A DNA stretch of 64,000 nt from Corynebacterium bouchesdurhonense (GTDB lineage Bacteria; Actinomycetota; Actinomycetes; Mycobacteriales; Mycobacteriaceae), in assembly GCF_900078305.2 (NCBI RefSeq), contig NZ_LT546026.1:1-64000 (forward strand). Reading direction: 5' to 3'. The translations under genes were made by a program, and so were the position numbers. Below the pieces are notes generated by a model, which worked only from the letters and a program-made list of their open reading frames with translations, was not told where the DNA came from and did not search any database. The stretch's first letter is position 1; every line of letters starts with the position of its first letter. Below are positions 1 to 10,296 of this stretch, piece after piece.

Positions 1-581
1 GCGTCGAGGAAGATCACCGGGTAGAACTCATCTAGCTGGCGGTTCTGCCACAGCATCACCTCATCGAGCACCGCGTCGGTGATCGTGCTGATGGTATCCG
101 GGCTCATGTCCACCCCAAGGGTGGTTGCAAGGTGGTGCTGGATGTCGCGCACGGTCATCCCACCCGCGTACAGGGAGATGATCATGTCATCAAGCTCGGT
201 GAGCCTGCGGACACCTTTGGGCACCATCTGCGGGCGAAACGTCCCCGCCCGATCCCTGGGCACGGTCACTTCCAGCGGGCCATAGCCAGAATCCACGGTT
301 TTGGTGTAGGACCCGTTGCGGTGGTTACCACCATCACCGGTATCTACCTGGGCTTTGGCTTTGCGGTCGGAGTGCTCGTAGCCCAAATGGGCGTCCATCT
401 CCGCCTGCAGGCCAGCGTTGATCGATGCCTGCAAAAGCCCCTTCACCAGCTCACTGGCGTCGTCGGTGGAGGTGGAGAGCTCCCCGATGAGCTTTGCGAG
501 CTCGGGGTTATCCATCAGCTTCTCGCTGATCGCGTTGACCCTCGACGGGTCATAGCCTTTCTTCGGTGACACCGTAGTCAT
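1..581 (-). CDS. IS256-family transposase, N-terminal part only
   Basis: The first 193 codons of the transposase described at 51209-52558, starting at ATG 581 behind an AAGGAG ribosome site. The cut falls just after the first catalytic Asp (D193), so the second Asp and the Glu are off the window. This copy cannot be judged functional. Confidence 0.85.
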   Translation of the reverse strand, partial: MTTVSPKKGYDPSRVNAISEKLMDNPELAKLIGELSTSTDDASELVKGLLQASINAGLQAEMDAHLGYEHSDRKAKAQVDTGDGGNHRNGSYTKTVDSGYGPLEVTVPRDRAGTFRPQMVPKGVRRLTELDDMIISLYAGGMTVRDIQHHLATTLGVDMSPDTISTITDAVLDEVMLWQNRQLDEFYPVIFLD

Positions 582-637
582 TATCGGTGAAACTCCTTTC
601 AGATCAGAGCCTCACACACAAACTTCCTGACACTCTC
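1..637 (-). mobile_element. IS256-family element, partial (mirror of 51153-52593)
   Basis: The outer IS end, starting GAGAGTGTC on the minus strand, lies at 637. It is followed by one copy of the 8-bp target sequence at 638-645. The element is cut by the window start after 637 bp. It matches the 51153-52593 copy, not the 59667 copy, at the base that separates them near 490. Confidence 0.9.
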
Positions 638-1080
638 CACCGATCCAGGTCAACGACACACCGAACCCGCAGGACTACATCACCCTGCCCACCGACGTGC
701 CCGCTGGCACCAAGGTCACCTTCAAAGACCCGCAGCCCGACACCTCCACCGACGGTAAGAAGGACGCCACCGTCGTCGTGACCTACCCCGACGGCACCAC
801 CGACGAAGTCCCCGTCACCATCACCGTCAAACCTGCACCCGAAAACACCAAGTACGACCCGCAGCCCAAGCCGGCTGATCAGGTCGCACCGATCCAGGTC
901 AACGACACACCGAACCCGCAGGACTACATCACCCTGCCCACCGACGTGCCCGCTGGCACCAAGGTCACCTTCAAAGACCCGCAGCCTGACACCTCCACCG
1001 ACGGTAAGAAGGACGCCACCGTCGTCGTGACCTACCCCGACGGCACCACCGACGAAGTCCCCGTCACCATCACCGTCAAA
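638..1080 (+). repeat. 249-bp tandem repeats, left arm (1.8 units)
   Basis: One full 249-bp unit (832-1080) plus 194 bp of a second. The right arm has two full units plus the same 194 bp. The partial unit reads CCCGACACC near 736 where every other unit reads CCTGACACC, the only substitution found between the arms. Confidence 0.9.
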
Positions 1081-1461
1081 CCTGGTGCGAGTGCTGGGAC
1101 GGGCGACACCGGCAACGCGAAGGCAACCAGCAGCGTTGATGGCAAGTGCATCGCCACCCTCGTGGGCTGGTCGCTGCCGCTGCTGGCACTGATTCCGGTT
1201 GGTATTGCCCTCAACGCGGGTATCCCCGTAGTTGAGGAGGCCATGCGCCCGGTCAACGAGCAGCTCGCGGCGTGGAACGTCCAAGCACAGCAGCAGCTGG
1301 GCCTGTTCAACCCGCAGCTGGCTGAGATGGCTAACCGCTACAATCAGGAGATCCAGATGGCCGCAACTGGCCTCGGGGTCGCCGCGGTTGCGATCGGCCT
1401 GATCGCAAGCATCGCCACCACCTGTGGCGGCGCAGGAAGCTCCAACGGCTCCTCCCGCTAA
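638..1461 (+). pseudogene. Rib-repeat surface protein, 3' fragment (mirror copy)
   Basis: Mirror of 50080-51152, shorter by one 83-residue Rib unit. It begins at the IS junction with no start codon of its own. It carries one full and one partial Rib unit, then the membrane module with the FNP tail, and stops at TAA 1459-1461. Confidence 0.8.
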
Positions 1462-1474
1462 CAGCCGATAGACG

Positions 1475-1515
1475 CTGAAGCCCCTTTCCTTCATTACGGA
1501 GGAGAGGGGCTTCAG
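1475..1515. terminator. Hairpin between surface gene and dapF
   Basis: An 11-bp perfect stem (CTGAAGCCCCT with AGGGGCTTCAG) and a 19-base loop between two convergent genes. There is no T-run on either side, so it may act as a bidirectional terminator without a U tract. Mirror of 50026-50066. Confidence 0.6.
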
Positions 1516-1566
1516 TCGTGAGTGCGCTTCTCGGTGCGTTTCGCAGACGCAGCGCGAGGAATCCGG

Positions 1567-2403
1567 CTACGCCAGGAACCCGCGGGCCACGATGGTGGAG
1601 GGGCCCGTCATGGTGGCGTGGGTGGTGCCGGCGTCCTCGGCCAGCTCCACGTCGATCACACCGCCAGGGACGTGGACGCTCACGGACCCAGCTTCGAGGC
1701 CGGCGTCGGCGAGCGCAGCCTGCGCAGCCGCCACCGTGCCGGTGCCGCAGGAGCGGGTCTCGCCCACGCCGCGCTCCCACACGCGCATGTGCATGTTGCC
1801 GTCGGCGAGCTCCGTGAGCACCTCCACGTTCACGCCCTCGGGGAAGAAACCGCGGTCGAAGACGGGCTGGGAGAACTCCAGCTCCGCCAGCGCCGAAGGT
1901 GTCAGGCCGGGGATGACGCAGGCTAGGTGCGGGTTTCCCACGTCCACGCCCAGGCCCGCGAACTCGAAATCCCCCATGGATGCGGTGGACACGCCGGTGA
2001 CCTCTACCGGCCCCATGTCCACGGACACGCGCGCGGAGGTCGGCGTCGCTTCCAGCACCCGGATGGTCTTCACGCCGGCGCGGGTGTCCACCTCGAACTC
2101 GTCGCGCTCCTCTAAGCCCTCCGCGGCCAGAACGTGGGCGAAGGCGCGGATGCCGTTGCCGCACATCTCGGCGATCGAGCCGTCCGCGTTGCGGTAGTCC
2201 ATAAACCAGCGGCCCGTCTCGGCGGGGCGCACCACGCGCAGGAGGCCGTCGCCGCCGATGCCGGCGCGGCGGTCGCACAGCCGCGCCACGAATTCGGGCG
2301 ACAGCGTCAGCTCGTCGCTCACGTCGATGATCACCACGAAGTCATTTTCGGTGGCGTGGGCTTTGATGAAGGGCAGCTGCGAGAAATTCTGCGAGGTATT
2401 CAC
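1567..2403 (-). CDS. dapF: Diaminopimelate epimerase (mirror copy)
   Basis: Identical to 49138-49974. Converts LL- to meso-diaminopimelate for lysine and peptidoglycan. Catalytic cysteines C81 and C219 are present. GTG start overlaps the miaA stop. Confidence 0.95.
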   Translation of the reverse strand: MNTSQNFSQLPFIKAHATENDFVVIIDVSDELTLSPEFVARLCDRRAGIGGDGLLRVVRPAETGRWFMDYRNADGSIAEMCGNGIRAFAHVLAAEGLEERDEFEVDTRAGVKTIRVLEATPTSARVSVDMGPVEVTGVSTASMGDFEFAGLGVDVGNPHLACVIPGLTPSALAELEFSQPVFDRGFFPEGVNVEVLTELADGNMHMRVWERGVGETRSCGTGTVAAAQAALADAGLEAGSVSVHVPGGVIDVELAEDAGTTHATMTGPSTIVARGFLA

Positions 2404-3308
2404 TCACGCGAGTCTAGTGCCGCGAGCGCCGCCCCCGGCACGTCCGCCCCGGCCGCGTCGAGCCACGCCACGCGCGGGTCGCGGTTGAACCAGGAGCGCT
2501 GGCGGCGCACGTAGCGCCGCGTGCCGGTGATCGTTTGCTCGCGAGCGTCGACAAGCGAAAGCTCCCCCTCGAGCAGCGACAGCACCTGCGCGTACCCGAT
2601 CGCGCGCCCCGCGGTGGAGTCGCGCGTGAGACCGACATCCAGCAGACCGCGGACCTCGTCCACCAGCCCCTGCTCGAACATCTGGTGCGTGCGCAGCTCG
2701 ATGCGCGGGTTGAGCCACGCCGCCTCCGCACGCAGCCCCAGGATGCGGGTGCCCCAGCGCGGCGGCGCGTCCTTCGGCGGCTGCGAGGCCTGGAACGGCT
2801 TGCCCGTCAGCTCGATCACCTCGAGGGCGCGCACGGTGCGGCGCGGGTCCTTGTCCTCGATCACGCGGGCGGCGTCGGGGTCCACCGCGGCGAGCTCCGC
2901 GTGCAGCGCGTCCACCCCGACCTCCGCCAGCCGCGCCTCCCAGCGGGCTCGCACCTGCGGGTCGGTTGGCGGGAAGGACCAGGCGTCGATAAGCGACTGC
3001 ACGTACAACATCGAGCCGCCCACCAGCACCGGCACCTTCCCGCGCGCGAGGACCTCCTCCACTTTCGCCACCGCGAGCGCCTGGTACTCGGCCACGGACG
3101 CGGTGCGGGTGACGTCCCAGATGTCCAGCAGGTGGTGCTCGATGCCGCCGCGCTCGGACGGCGCGAGTTTGGCAGTGCCGATGTCCATGCTGCGGTAGAG
3201 CTGCATCGAGTCCACGTTGACCACCTCGCCGCCCAGCTCCTGCGCCAGCGCGATGCCCAGCGCGGATTTGCCGGACGCGGTGGGCCCCACGACCGCGATC
3301 GGCCTCAC
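2400..3308 (-). CDS. miaA: tRNA dimethylallyltransferase (mirror copy)
   Basis: Identical to 48233-49141. Adds the dimethylallyl group to A37 of tRNAs reading UNN codons. The P-loop is at residues 8-15. The gene carries two copies of the dispersed GTCGAYAAGC motif (2547 and 2985). Confidence 0.95.
   Translation of the reverse strand: MRPIAVVGPTASGKSALGIALAQELGGEVVNVDSMQLYRSMDIGTAKLAPSERGGIEHHLLDIWDVTRTASVAEYQALAVAKVEEVLARGKVPVLVGGSMLYVQSLIDAWSFPPTDPQVRARWEARLAEVGVDALHAELAAVDPDAARVIEDKDPRRTVRALEVIELTGKPFQASQPPKDAPPRWGTRILGLRAEAAWLNPRIELRTHQMFEQGLVDEVRGLLDVGLTRDSTAGRAIGYAQVLSLLEGELSLVDAREQTITGTRRYVRRQRSWFNRDPRVAWLDAAGADVPGAALAALDSRE
2547..2556 (+). repeat. GTCGAYAAGC motif copy
   Basis: Exact core GTCGACAAGC, preceded by GAGC and followed by GAAAGC, inside miaA. 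Mirror copy at 48985-48994. Confidence 0.85.
2985..2994 (+). repeat. GTCGAYAAGC motif copy
   Basis: Exact core GTCGATAAGC followed by GACTGC, inside miaA. Read in the coding direction it supplies the residues SLIDA. Mirror copy at 48547-48556. Confidence 0.85.
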
Positions 3309-3883
3309 AGCGCCACCTCCCACGCCCCCACGTAGCGCCCCACGCCGAGGGTGTCGTCAGAGGCGATGAGGTGGGCCCGGGTGACGTCGAGAAGCGAAAG
3401 CTCCTCCCAGAGCATGCGCTTGTCGACGCCCCCTCGAACAAACCCCCGCCCCGTGGCCACGAACCGGCGCAGCGCCTCGTGGGCCGCGGGGGCACCGGGC
3501 ACGAGCGCGAGCGGGGCGCGGGCCGTGAGCCCGGCGGGGCCGTCCGCGACCACCACCGTCAAGGCGGACGGGTCGAGCGGGGCGACGTGCGCGCGGGCGG
3601 GGCGGTACTCGCGCGGGCCGAGCAGGTAGCGGACCACGAGCTCGCCGAGGTGGCTGCCGCCTCCGACGTCCACCTGGGGCGCGCCCCACGCGGCGAAGGT
3701 GCCGGTGCGGGCGGTGTAGGTATCCGGGCCCATGTCGCAGACGATGTCCACAGGGCGGGTGTCCCCGACGGCGGCTGCCCGCGCGGCGCGCTCGAGCTCG
3801 CGACTCGCCGCATCGCCCCGGCCCAGCTCCGCAACCAGCGCGGGCGAGCCCGGCACAATGAGGACGGAGGCGGTGCGGGTCAC
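3305..3883 (-). CDS. Conserved protein upstream of miaA (mirror copy)
   Basis: Identical to 47658-48236, where the extradiol-dioxygenase-like reading is discussed. Leaderless GTG start seven bases after a TAAAGT -10 box (3891-3896). Confidence 0.8.
   Translation of the reverse strand: MTRTASVLIVPGSPALVAELGRGDAASRELERAARAAAVGDTRPVDIVCDMGPDTYTARTGTFAAWGAPQVDVGGGSHLGELVVRYLLGPREYRPARAHVAPLDPSALTVVVADGPAGLTARAPLALVPGAPAAHEALRRFVATGRGFVRGGVDKRMLWEELSLLDVTRAHLIASDDTLGVGRYVGAWEVAL
3386..3395 (+). repeat. GTCGAYAAGC motif, one-base variant
   Basis: GTCGAGAAGC followed by GAAAGC. It faces the copy at 3418-3427, so the pair could fold into a stem within the coding region. Mirror copy at 48146-48155. 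Confidence 0.8.
3418..3427 (-). repeat. GTCGAYAAGC motif copy
   Basis: Exact core on the minus strand, 22 bases from the oppositely oriented copy at 3386-3395. Mirror copy at 48114-48123. Confidence 0.85.
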
Positions 3884-3979
3884 CCGCCCCACTTTAGCCG
3901 AGCGCCGCGGGGACCATTCCAGCCCGGGGCGGGGCAAAGCGCGGTAAAATCGGAGACCATTCGCGCCGTCCGGCGGCTA

Positions 3980-5185
3980 GTGCCGGGCCGCGTGGACGAG
4001 CAGGGCACCGTCTACGTCACCCACGGCGGCGCGGAGCGCGAGATCGGTTCCTGGCAGGCGGGTGCGCCGGAGGAGGGCCTCGCCCACTTCGGGCAGCGGT
4101 TCGACGACATCGTGACTGAGGTCGAGCTCATCGAGAACCGCCTGCGCGCCCACCCGGAGGACGCCGCCAACCTGCGCGCCAACGCGCAGACCATCAAGGA
4201 TTCCCTGCCCACTGCGGCGGCCATCGGCGACTTCGCGGCGTTGGAATCCCGCTTGGAGTCCCTCATCTCGCGTACCGACGAGGCCGGGGAGCGCGCGAAG
4301 GAGGCCAAGGCGCAGCGCCGCGCCGAGGCCATCGCCCGCAAGGAGGCGCTCGCGGCCGAGGCCGAGGAGCTGGCCGAGCACTCCACGGACTGGAAGGCGG
4401 CGGGTGACCGCATCCGCGACATCCTGGAAGAGTGGCGCACCATCCGCGGCATCGACCGCAAGACGGACGACGCGCTGTGGAAGCGCTACTCCCGCGCCCG
4501 CGACTCGTTCAACCGCCGCCGCGGCTCCCACTTCGCCGAGCTGGACCGCGGTCGCGCGAGTGCGAAAAAGGCCAAGGAGGACCTAGTGGTGCGCGCTGAG
4601 GCGCTCAAGGACTCCACCGATTGGAACGAAACGGCCCGCGCCTTCCGCGACTTGATGCAGGAGTGGAAGGCCGCCGGCCGCGCCCCGCGCGACGTGGACG
4701 ACAAGCTGTGGGCGCAGTTCCGCGCTGCCCAGGACCACTTCTTCGACGCCCGCAACGCCGTCAACGCCGAGCGCGACCGCGAGTTCGAGGCCAACGCCGA
4801 GGCGAAGGATGCGCTGCTGGCGGAGTACGACGCGCTGGTGGACCCGGCCAAGGGCCTCGGCGCGGCGAAGGCGAAGCTGCGCGAGCTGCAGGACAAGTGG
4901 GAGGAGATCGGCTTCGTGCCGCGCGGCAAGGTGCGCGAGTACGAGGACAAGATCGCCGCGATCGAACGCCGCGTGACCGACGCCGAGGAGTCCCGCTGGC
5001 GCCGCTCCGACCCGGCCGCCCAGGACAAGGTGAACCAGTTCCAGGTCAAGGCGGACGACTTCGCCGCGCAGGCGGACGCCGCCGAGGCGAAGGGCAACGC
5101 CAAGCAGGCGACGGAGCTGCGCGAGCAGGCCAAGCAGTGGCAGGAGTTCGCGGACGTGGCGGCCAAGGCGGCGAACGACCGCTAG
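3980..5185 (+). CDS. DUF349 coiled-coil protein (mirror copy)
   Basis: Identical to 46356-47561. About 400 residues, charged and helical, with several DUF349-like repeats. The start is uncertain: GTG 3980 is used here, but a TAAAAT box at 3945-3950 would place a leaderless start at the in-frame ATT 3959. Confidence 0.8.
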   Translation: MPGRVDEQGTVYVTHGGAEREIGSWQAGAPEEGLAHFGQRFDDIVTEVELIENRLRAHPEDAANLRANAQTIKDSLPTAAAIGDFAALESRLESLISRTDEAGERAKEAKAQRRAEAIARKEALAAEAEELAEHSTDWKAAGDRIRDILEEWRTIRGIDRKTDDALWKRYSRARDSFNRRRGSHFAELDRGRASAKKAKEDLVVRAEALKDSTDWNETARAFRDLMQEWKAAGRAPRDVDDKLWAQFRAAQDHFFDARNAVNAERDREFEANAEAKDALLAEYDALVDPAKGLGAAKAKLRELQDKWEEIGFVPRGKVREYEDKIAAIERRVTDAEESRWRRSDPAAQDKVNQFQVKADDFAAQADAAEAKGNAKQATELREQAKQWQEFADVAAKAANDR

Positions 5186-6255
5186 TGCTCACCGCCGTCC
5201 AGTTCGTCCCCCGCCCCGGCTCCGAGCTTTCGGAGTACGCGGTCGGGGGATACGCGTTCTCCGCCACCCTCGCCATCCAGGACATCACCGGCATGGCCAC
5301 CTCGGGCGTGACCGCGTCGCACATCGCCAAGCGCCTCGAACCCTCGGCCGAATCCGAGGCATACCTCTTCGCGCTTACGGAGAACGACGCGCTGCGCCCG
5401 GTCACCGAGCTCGGCTTCCCCGAGCTCACCGCCTCGGACCTCGACGCCGTACACGCCTGGGTGTTCGTCTCCGTGCCGCTGCTCGAGGACCGCGAGGTGC
5501 TGGAGGCCAACGTCACCCTCGATGCCGAGCTCACCCCGCTGCCCGGCGACACCGCTCCGGAGGAGCCGTGGATCGGGGCCCTTTCGCTTATCGACGCCCT
5601 CTCAGAGAAGCTGCACCGCCCCATCCGGCAGCTCTGGGTCACGCACGCCCCGGGGATGCAGGCGCCGCCCGGCGTGCGCGACGCGGGCTACGCGGAGGCG
5701 TTCCGGGAGGATCAGGCGGTGTTCTCGCTGGGGAGCGTCGACAAGCGAAATGCCCCGTGCGAGATCGCGGTGGTGGAGGGCCCCGGCTTCGGCGGGCGGC
5801 GGCGCGCCGCGCCCGGCGAGCTGGAGCAGTTTTCGCACCTGCTCACCCAAGCCTCGCGCGACTACCCGCGCGGCGAGCTGCGCCTCGAGCCGATCGAGTG
5901 GGACCTGGGGCGCATCGTGGACGCCGGCGCGCGCCTGAGCGACCGCGGGGGTGCGCAGCTGACCGGCATCGCGTACGTGCAAGGCGCAATCGCCGGCATG
6001 TGCGAGGTGGTGCACTACCACTCCGACGACAAGCGGGTGTGCGAGCTCGGCCTCGTCTACGTGCTGCCCGAGCACCGAGGGCGCGGTATCGGCAGCGCGC
6101 TGGTGGCGGAGACGCTCGCGGCCGCCGCGACGGCGTGGGACGGGCTGGAGACGGTGTACTGCTCCTACCCCGCCGGCTCCGCGCCCGCCGGGGCGATGAT
6201 GCGCCGCGTCGGGGCGGCGGTGGTCTCCTCGACCACGGCCTGGCAGAAGCTCTAG
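5185..6255 (+). CDS. GNAT-family N-acetyltransferase (mirror copy)
   Basis: Identical to 45286-46356. The C-terminal acetyl-CoA motif contains RGRGIGSA. The GTG start shares its G with the DUF349 stop codon, so the two are likely co-translated. Confidence 0.85.
   Translation: MLTAVQFVPRPGSELSEYAVGGYAFSATLAIQDITGMATSGVTASHIAKRLEPSAESEAYLFALTENDALRPVTELGFPELTASDLDAVHAWVFVSVPLLEDREVLEANVTLDAELTPLPGDTAPEEPWIGALSLIDALSEKLHRPIRQLWVTHAPGMQAPPGVRDAGYAEAFREDQAVFSLGSVDKRNAPCEIAVVEGPGFGGRRRAAPGELEQFSHLLTQASRDYPRGELRLEPIEWDLGRIVDAGARLSDRGGAQLTGIAYVQGAIAGMCEVVHYHSDDKRVCELGLVYVLPEHRGRGIGSALVAETLAAAATAWDGLETVYCSYPAGSAPAGAMMRRVGAAVVSSTTAWQKL
5586..5595 (-). repeat. GTCGAYAAGC motif copy
   Basis: Exact core GTCGATAAGC, preceded by GGGC and followed by GAAAGG, inside the acetyltransferase gene. 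Mirror copy at 45946-45955. Confidence 0.85.
5737..5746 (+). repeat. GTCGAYAAGC motif copy
   Basis: Exact core GTCGACAAGC, preceded by GGGAGC and followed by GAAATGC. It adds the residues SVDKR to the acetyltransferase. Mirror copy at 45795-45804. Confidence 0.85.
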
Positions 6256-6258
6256 CCG

Positions 6259-6891
6259 CTACCGGCGGCGGCGCTCTGCGGCGCGGGCGCGTCGGTCGTC
6301 GACGAGCAGCGGGTTGGGCTCGTGCGCGTGCTCGGCCGCGGCGCGCTGCGCGAGCGCGACCTCGTCGGTGCCCTGGGCCGCGGCGCGCTCCACCGCGATG
6401 GCCTCCTGCTCGCCGCCGCGGCGCGTGATCACCGGCACGTAGGCGAACACCGCCGCCAGCACCGCGGCCATGGCCAGGTAGATGCCGGCGCCGTGGCCCG
6501 GCATGTCCGCGGTCGCCGAGCTTCGCCGCAGCCACACGGACATCAGCGCGAAGACCACGGCCATACCCGTGAGCACCCAACCCACCGCAGCCAGCCGGTA
6601 GCGCCGCAGCGCCGCCGCGAGGGTGCCGCACACGCCCAGCCCCACCAGCGAGAACCACGTGAACAGGTACTCGGCGATGCTGGCCTTGGCGCCGCGCGAG
6701 GCCTCGGTTGGCACGAGGAAGCGCCACCCCGCGGCGCCGCCGGCGAACGGGAGCAGCAGGGACACCAGCATGAGCGCCGCGCAGGCGAGTAGCACCCAGC
6801 GGGCGGGGGTGTCGGCGATTGAGTTGCTCGCGCGCCGCTCGGCCTCGGCCAGGGACTCGGCGCTTGTTGGGAGATTCGTTTCGGCGGCCAT
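6259..6891 (-). CDS. Four-helix membrane protein (mirror copy)
   Basis: Identical to 44650-45282. About 210 residues with four likely transmembrane segments and a charged Arg-rich tail. It sits directly after miaB. Confidence 0.8.
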   Translation of the reverse strand: MAAETNLPTSAESLAEAERRASNSIADTPARWVLLACAALMLVSLLLPFAGGAAGWRFLVPTEASRGAKASIAEYLFTWFSLVGLGVCGTLAAALRRYRLAAVGWVLTGMAVVFALMSVWLRRSSATADMPGHGAGIYLAMAAVLAAVFAYVPVITRRGGEQEAIAVERAAAQGTDEVALAQRAAAEHAHEPNPLLVDDRRARAAERRRR

Positions 6892-6901
6892 GTCCCCTAC
6901 C

Positions 6902-8416
6902 CTAGCCCTGGCGCGGCTTGGAAAACGTCGGCAAGCCTAAGCCCACTCCCACCGGGGCCGTCGTGGGAACCTGGCCCGCGGCCCAGTTGTCGCCGGCCTT
7001 GGTCCGGCGGTGGCGTGTGATGCCGGAGTCCGCGATGAGGAAGTGCGGCTTGGAATCGGTGACGGTCACATGGACGATGTCGCCGGGGCGGACCTCGCCG
7101 TCGATCGCGCCACCGACGGCACCCTCGACGGCGAAGTGCACCAGGCGGCCGTCGCGGGCGCGCCCCGACATGCGCTGGGTGCGGTCGTTCTTCCGGCCAC
7201 CCCCGTCCTGAACCAGGAGTTCCACGTCCGCGCCCACCAGCTTCGCGTTCTCCTCCGCCGAGATGCGCTCCTGCAGCGCGACCAGGCGCTCGAAGCGCTC
7301 CTGCACCACGGCCTTGGGCAGCTGGTCCGCCATCTCCGCCGCGGGCGTGCCCGGGCGCGGCGAGTACTGGAAGGTAAAGGCCGAGGTGAAGCGGGCCTTC
7401 TCCACCACGTCGAGGGTGGCCTGGAAGTCCTCCTCCGTCTCGCCGGGGAAACCCACGATGATGTCGGTGGTGATCGAGGCGTGCGGCAACTTCTCGCGCA
7501 CCTCGTCCAGGATGGCCAGGAATTTCTGGGAGCGGTAGGAGCGGCGCATGTCCTTGAGCACCTTGTCCGAACCGGACTGCAGGGGCATGTGCAGCTGCGG
7601 GCACACGTTGGGCGTCTCCGCCATCGCGTCGATGACGTCGGAGGTGAACTCCGCCGGGTGCGGCGAGGTGAAGCGGACGCGCTCCAGGCCTTCGATGTTC
7701 CCGCACGCGCGCAGCAGCTTCGAGAATGCCGAGCGGTCGCGCCCCATGTCCGGGTCCGCGAAGTTCACGCCATAGGCGTTCACGTTCTGGCCCAGCAGGG
7801 TGATCTCGGAAACGCCCTGGTCCGCCAACGCCTGCACCTCCGCGAGGATGTCGCCGGGGCGGCGGTCGATCTCCTTGCCTCGCAAGCTGGGCACGATGCA
7901 GAACGTGCACGTGTTGTTGCAGCCCACCGACACCGACACCCAGCCTGCGTAGGCGGACTCGCGCTTGGCGGGCAGCACGGACGGGAACGCTTCGAGCGCC
8001 TCGGCGATCTCCACCTGCGCCTCGTCCTCCACCCGGGCGCGCTCGAGCAGCGTCGGCAGGGCGGACAGGTTGTGAGTGCCGAAGACGGCGTCCACCCACG
8101 GCGCGCGGTCGATCACCGCGTCCTTGTCCTTCTGCGCGAGGCAGCCGCCGACCGCGATCTGCATCCCCGGGTGGGTGTCCTTGGTGTGCTTGAGCTGCCC
8201 GAGCGTGCCGTAGAGTCGCTGGTCCGCGTTGTCGCGCACGGCGCAGGTGTTGAACACCACCAGGTCCGGCGTCTGCCCCTCCGGCGCGGCCACGTAGCCG
8301 GCGTCTTCGAGCATGCCGGATAGGCGCTCGGAGTCGTGCACGTTCATCTGGCAGCCGAAGGTGCGCACCTCGTAGGTGCGCGGGTGGGTCGTGGGGGTGG
8401 TGCTCGCCGTAGTCAC
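6902..8416 (-). CDS. miaB: tRNA methylthiotransferase (mirror copy)
   Basis: Identical to 43125-44639. Radical-SAM enzyme making ms2i6A. The cluster cysteines are C22, C58 and C92, and C166, C170 and C173. Leaderless GTG start after TAGACT at 8425-8430. Confidence 0.95.
   Translation of the reverse strand: MTTASTTPTTHPRTYEVRTFGCQMNVHDSERLSGMLEDAGYVAAPEGQTPDLVVFNTCAVRDNADQRLYGTLGQLKHTKDTHPGMQIAVGGCLAQKDKDAVIDRAPWVDAVFGTHNLSALPTLLERARVEDEAQVEIAEALEAFPSVLPAKRESAYAGWVSVSVGCNNTCTFCIVPSLRGKEIDRRPGDILAEVQALADQGVSEITLLGQNVNAYGVNFADPDMGRDRSAFSKLLRACGNIEGLERVRFTSPHPAEFTSDVIDAMAETPNVCPQLHMPLQSGSDKVLKDMRRSYRSQKFLAILDEVREKLPHASITTDIIVGFPGETEEDFQATLDVVEKARFTSAFTFQYSPRPGTPAAEMADQLPKAVVQERFERLVALQERISAEENAKLVGADVELLVQDGGGRKNDRTQRMSGRARDGRLVHFAVEGAVGGAIDGEVRPGDIVHVTVTDSKPHFLIADSGITRHRRTKAGDNWAAGQVPTTAPVGVGLGLPTFSKPRQG
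6927..6936 (+). repeat. GTCGAYAAGC motif, one-base variant
   Basis: GTCGGCAAGC near the 3' end of miaB. Mirror copy at 44605-44614. Confidence 0.6.
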
Positions 8417-8513
8417 GGCGAGACAGTCTAACGCCGAGGAAGTGCAGGGAAAAACGCCGTGCGAGCCGCGCCCCGGTGCGGGCGGGGGTAACCCGATTAG
8501 TGAGACCTTAAGC

Positions 8514-8529
8514 AAAATTGCGCAATTTT
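8514..8529. promoter_or_regulatory. Palindrome upstream of gluA (mirror copy)
   Basis: A perfect 16-bp palindrome, AAAATTGCGCAATTTT, ending one base before a likely -35 (TAGTTT 8531-8536; -10 TAAATG 8554-8559). A candidate operator for the glu operon; the regulator is unknown. Mirror of 43012-43027. Confidence 0.55.
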
Positions 8530-8567
8530 GTAGTTTCGCTCACTTGCGTGGCGTAAATGTATTGCGC

Positions 8568-9317
8568 ATGACACAGATGCCTACTCAGCCGATGATTCGG
8601 ATTTCCGGCGTGAACAAGTACTTCGGCGATTTCCACGCGTTGAAGAACATCAACCTTGAAGTCCCTCGCGGCCAAGTAATCGTGGTGCTCGGGCCGTCTG
8701 GCTCTGGTAAGTCCACGCTGTGTCGTACGATCAACCGCCTCGAGACCATCGACGAGGGAACGATCGAAATCGAAGGCCGCGTCCTACCCGAGGAGGGCAA
8801 GGACCTGGCCAAGCTGCGCTCCGAAGTGGGCATGGTGTTCCAGCAGTTCAACCTGTTCCCGCACCTGACCATCCGTGACAACGTCACCCTCGGGCCCACA
8901 AAGGTGCGCGGCACGAAGAAGGCCGACGCCGTCCGCCGAGCCGATGAGCTCCTCGAGCGCGTGGGCATCGGTGCGCAGGCGGAGAAATACCCCGCCCAGC
9001 TTTCCGGCGGTCAGCAGCAGCGCGTGGCTATCGCCCGCGCGCTTGCAATGGAGCCGAAGGTCATGCTTTTCGACGAGCCAACCTCCGCCCTAGACCCTGA
9101 AATGGTGGGAGAAGTCCTCGATGTCATGACCGAGCTCGCAGCCTCCGGCATGACCATGCTGGTGGTCACCCACGAGATGGGCTTCGCCCGCAAGGTGGCT
9201 GACCGCATCATCTTCATGGCGGACGGCGAGATCGTGGAAGACACCGATCCCGAGTCCTTCTTCACCAATCCACAGTCGGACCGCGCCCGGGACTTCCTGG
9301 GCAAGATCCTGCACTAG
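8568..9317 (+). CDS. gluA: Glutamate ABC importer ATPase (mirror copy)
   Basis: Identical to 42224-42973. ABC ATPase with P-loop at residues 42-50. The start lies eight bases after the TAAATG -10 box, so the operon mRNA is probably leaderless. Confidence 0.93.
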   Translation: MTQMPTQPMIRISGVNKYFGDFHALKNINLEVPRGQVIVVLGPSGSGKSTLCRTINRLETIDEGTIEIEGRVLPEEGKDLAKLRSEVGMVFQQFNLFPHLTIRDNVTLGPTKVRGTKKADAVRRADELLERVGIGAQAEKYPAQLSGGQQQRVAIARALAMEPKVMLFDEPTSALDPEMVGEVLDVMTELAASGMTMLVVTHEMGFARKVADRIIFMADGEIVEDTDPESFFTNPQSDRARDFLGKILH

Positions 9318-9359
9318 CCCCGTAAGCATTCCCCCAACTCGATGACAAGGAGTTTTCTC

Positions 9360-10235
9360 ATGAACCGGACCGTTCGCATCACCGCCGCTGCTTCCGCAGC
9401 AATCCTGGGCCTTACTCTGACCGCCTGCGGCGGCAGCTCCGACGGCGACGCAGCCGGCGAAGGCCTCCTCGCCCACATCGAGTCGGGCAGCGTCACCCTC
9501 GGCACCAAGTTTGACCAGCCGGGCCTTGGCCTCCGCGAGGCTGACGGCTCCATGTCCGGCCTGGACGTGGACGTGGCCACCTACGTGGTGAACTCTATTG
9601 CAAAGGACAACGGCTGGTCCGAGCCGACCATCTCTTGGCGCGAGACCCCGTCCGCGCAGCGCGAGACCCTGATCTCTAACGGCGAGGTGGACATGATCAC
9701 CGCCACCTATTCCATCAACAAGTCCCGCGCGGAGTCCGTGAACTTCGGCGGCCCGTACTTGGTCACCCACCAGGGCCTCCTGGTACAGAGCGGCAACTCG
9801 GACATCAAGGGTCTTGAGGACCTTGACGGCAAGATCCTGTGCTCGGTGACCGGCTCCACCCCCGCCCAGAAGGTGAAGGACACCCTGCCGGGCGTGCAGC
9901 TGCAGGAGTATGACACCTATTCCTCCTGCGTTGAGGCACTGCGCCAGGGCAACGTCGACGCGCTGACCACCGACGCCACCATCCTCGGCGGCTACGCCGC
10001 ACAGTCCCCCGGCACCTTCAAGCTGGTTGAGCTGAACAAGGACGGCAAGCCGTTCACCAACGAGCACTACGGCATCGGCCTGAAGAAAGACGACACCGAA
10101 GCCACCGAGGCCATCAACAAGGCGCTGAAGGCGATGTACGACGACGGCTCCTTTGACAAGTTCCTTGAGGAGAACATCGACGGCGGCGAGGGCGTTGAAA
10201 AGGCCACCCCGGGTGACCTCTCCTTCCTGAACTAG
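9360..10235 (+). CDS. gluB: Glutamate-binding lipoprotein (mirror copy)
   Basis: Identical to 41306-42181. Secreted solute-binding lipoprotein; lipobox LTAC with C23. An AAGGAG site precedes ATG 9360. Confidence 0.93.
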   Translation: MNRTVRITAAASAAILGLTLTACGGSSDGDAAGEGLLAHIESGSVTLGTKFDQPGLGLREADGSMSGLDVDVATYVVNSIAKDNGWSEPTISWRETPSAQRETLISNGEVDMITATYSINKSRAESVNFGGPYLVTHQGLLVQSGNSDIKGLEDLDGKILCSVTGSTPAQKVKDTLPGVQLQEYDTYSSCVEALRQGNVDALTTDATILGGYAAQSPGTFKLVELNKDGKPFTNEHYGIGLKKDDTEATEAINKALKAMYDDGSFDKFLEENIDGGEGVEKATPGDLSFLN

Positions 10236-10243
10236 CCGTTCAC

Positions 10244-10266
10244 GCGGGCGCGGACAAAGCGCCCGC
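10244..10266 (+). promoter_or_regulatory. gluB-gluC intercistronic hairpin (mirror copy)
   Basis: Eight-base-pair GC stem (GCGGGCGC with GCGCCCGC) and 7-base loop just after gluB. Likely to attenuate or stabilise the mRNA so that binding protein exceeds permease. Mirror of 41275-41297. Confidence 0.6.
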
Positions 10267-10296
10267 CGCCCCATCCCTTCAATCGAGAGTTTCACC

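Noticed and set aside
6902..8416. Long frames on the strand opposite miaB (400 residues or more)
   Set aside because: Arg/His/Gly-rich antisense frames are expected in high-GC DNA. They lack starts, ribosome sites and family motifs, and the same holds for most other antisense frames here.
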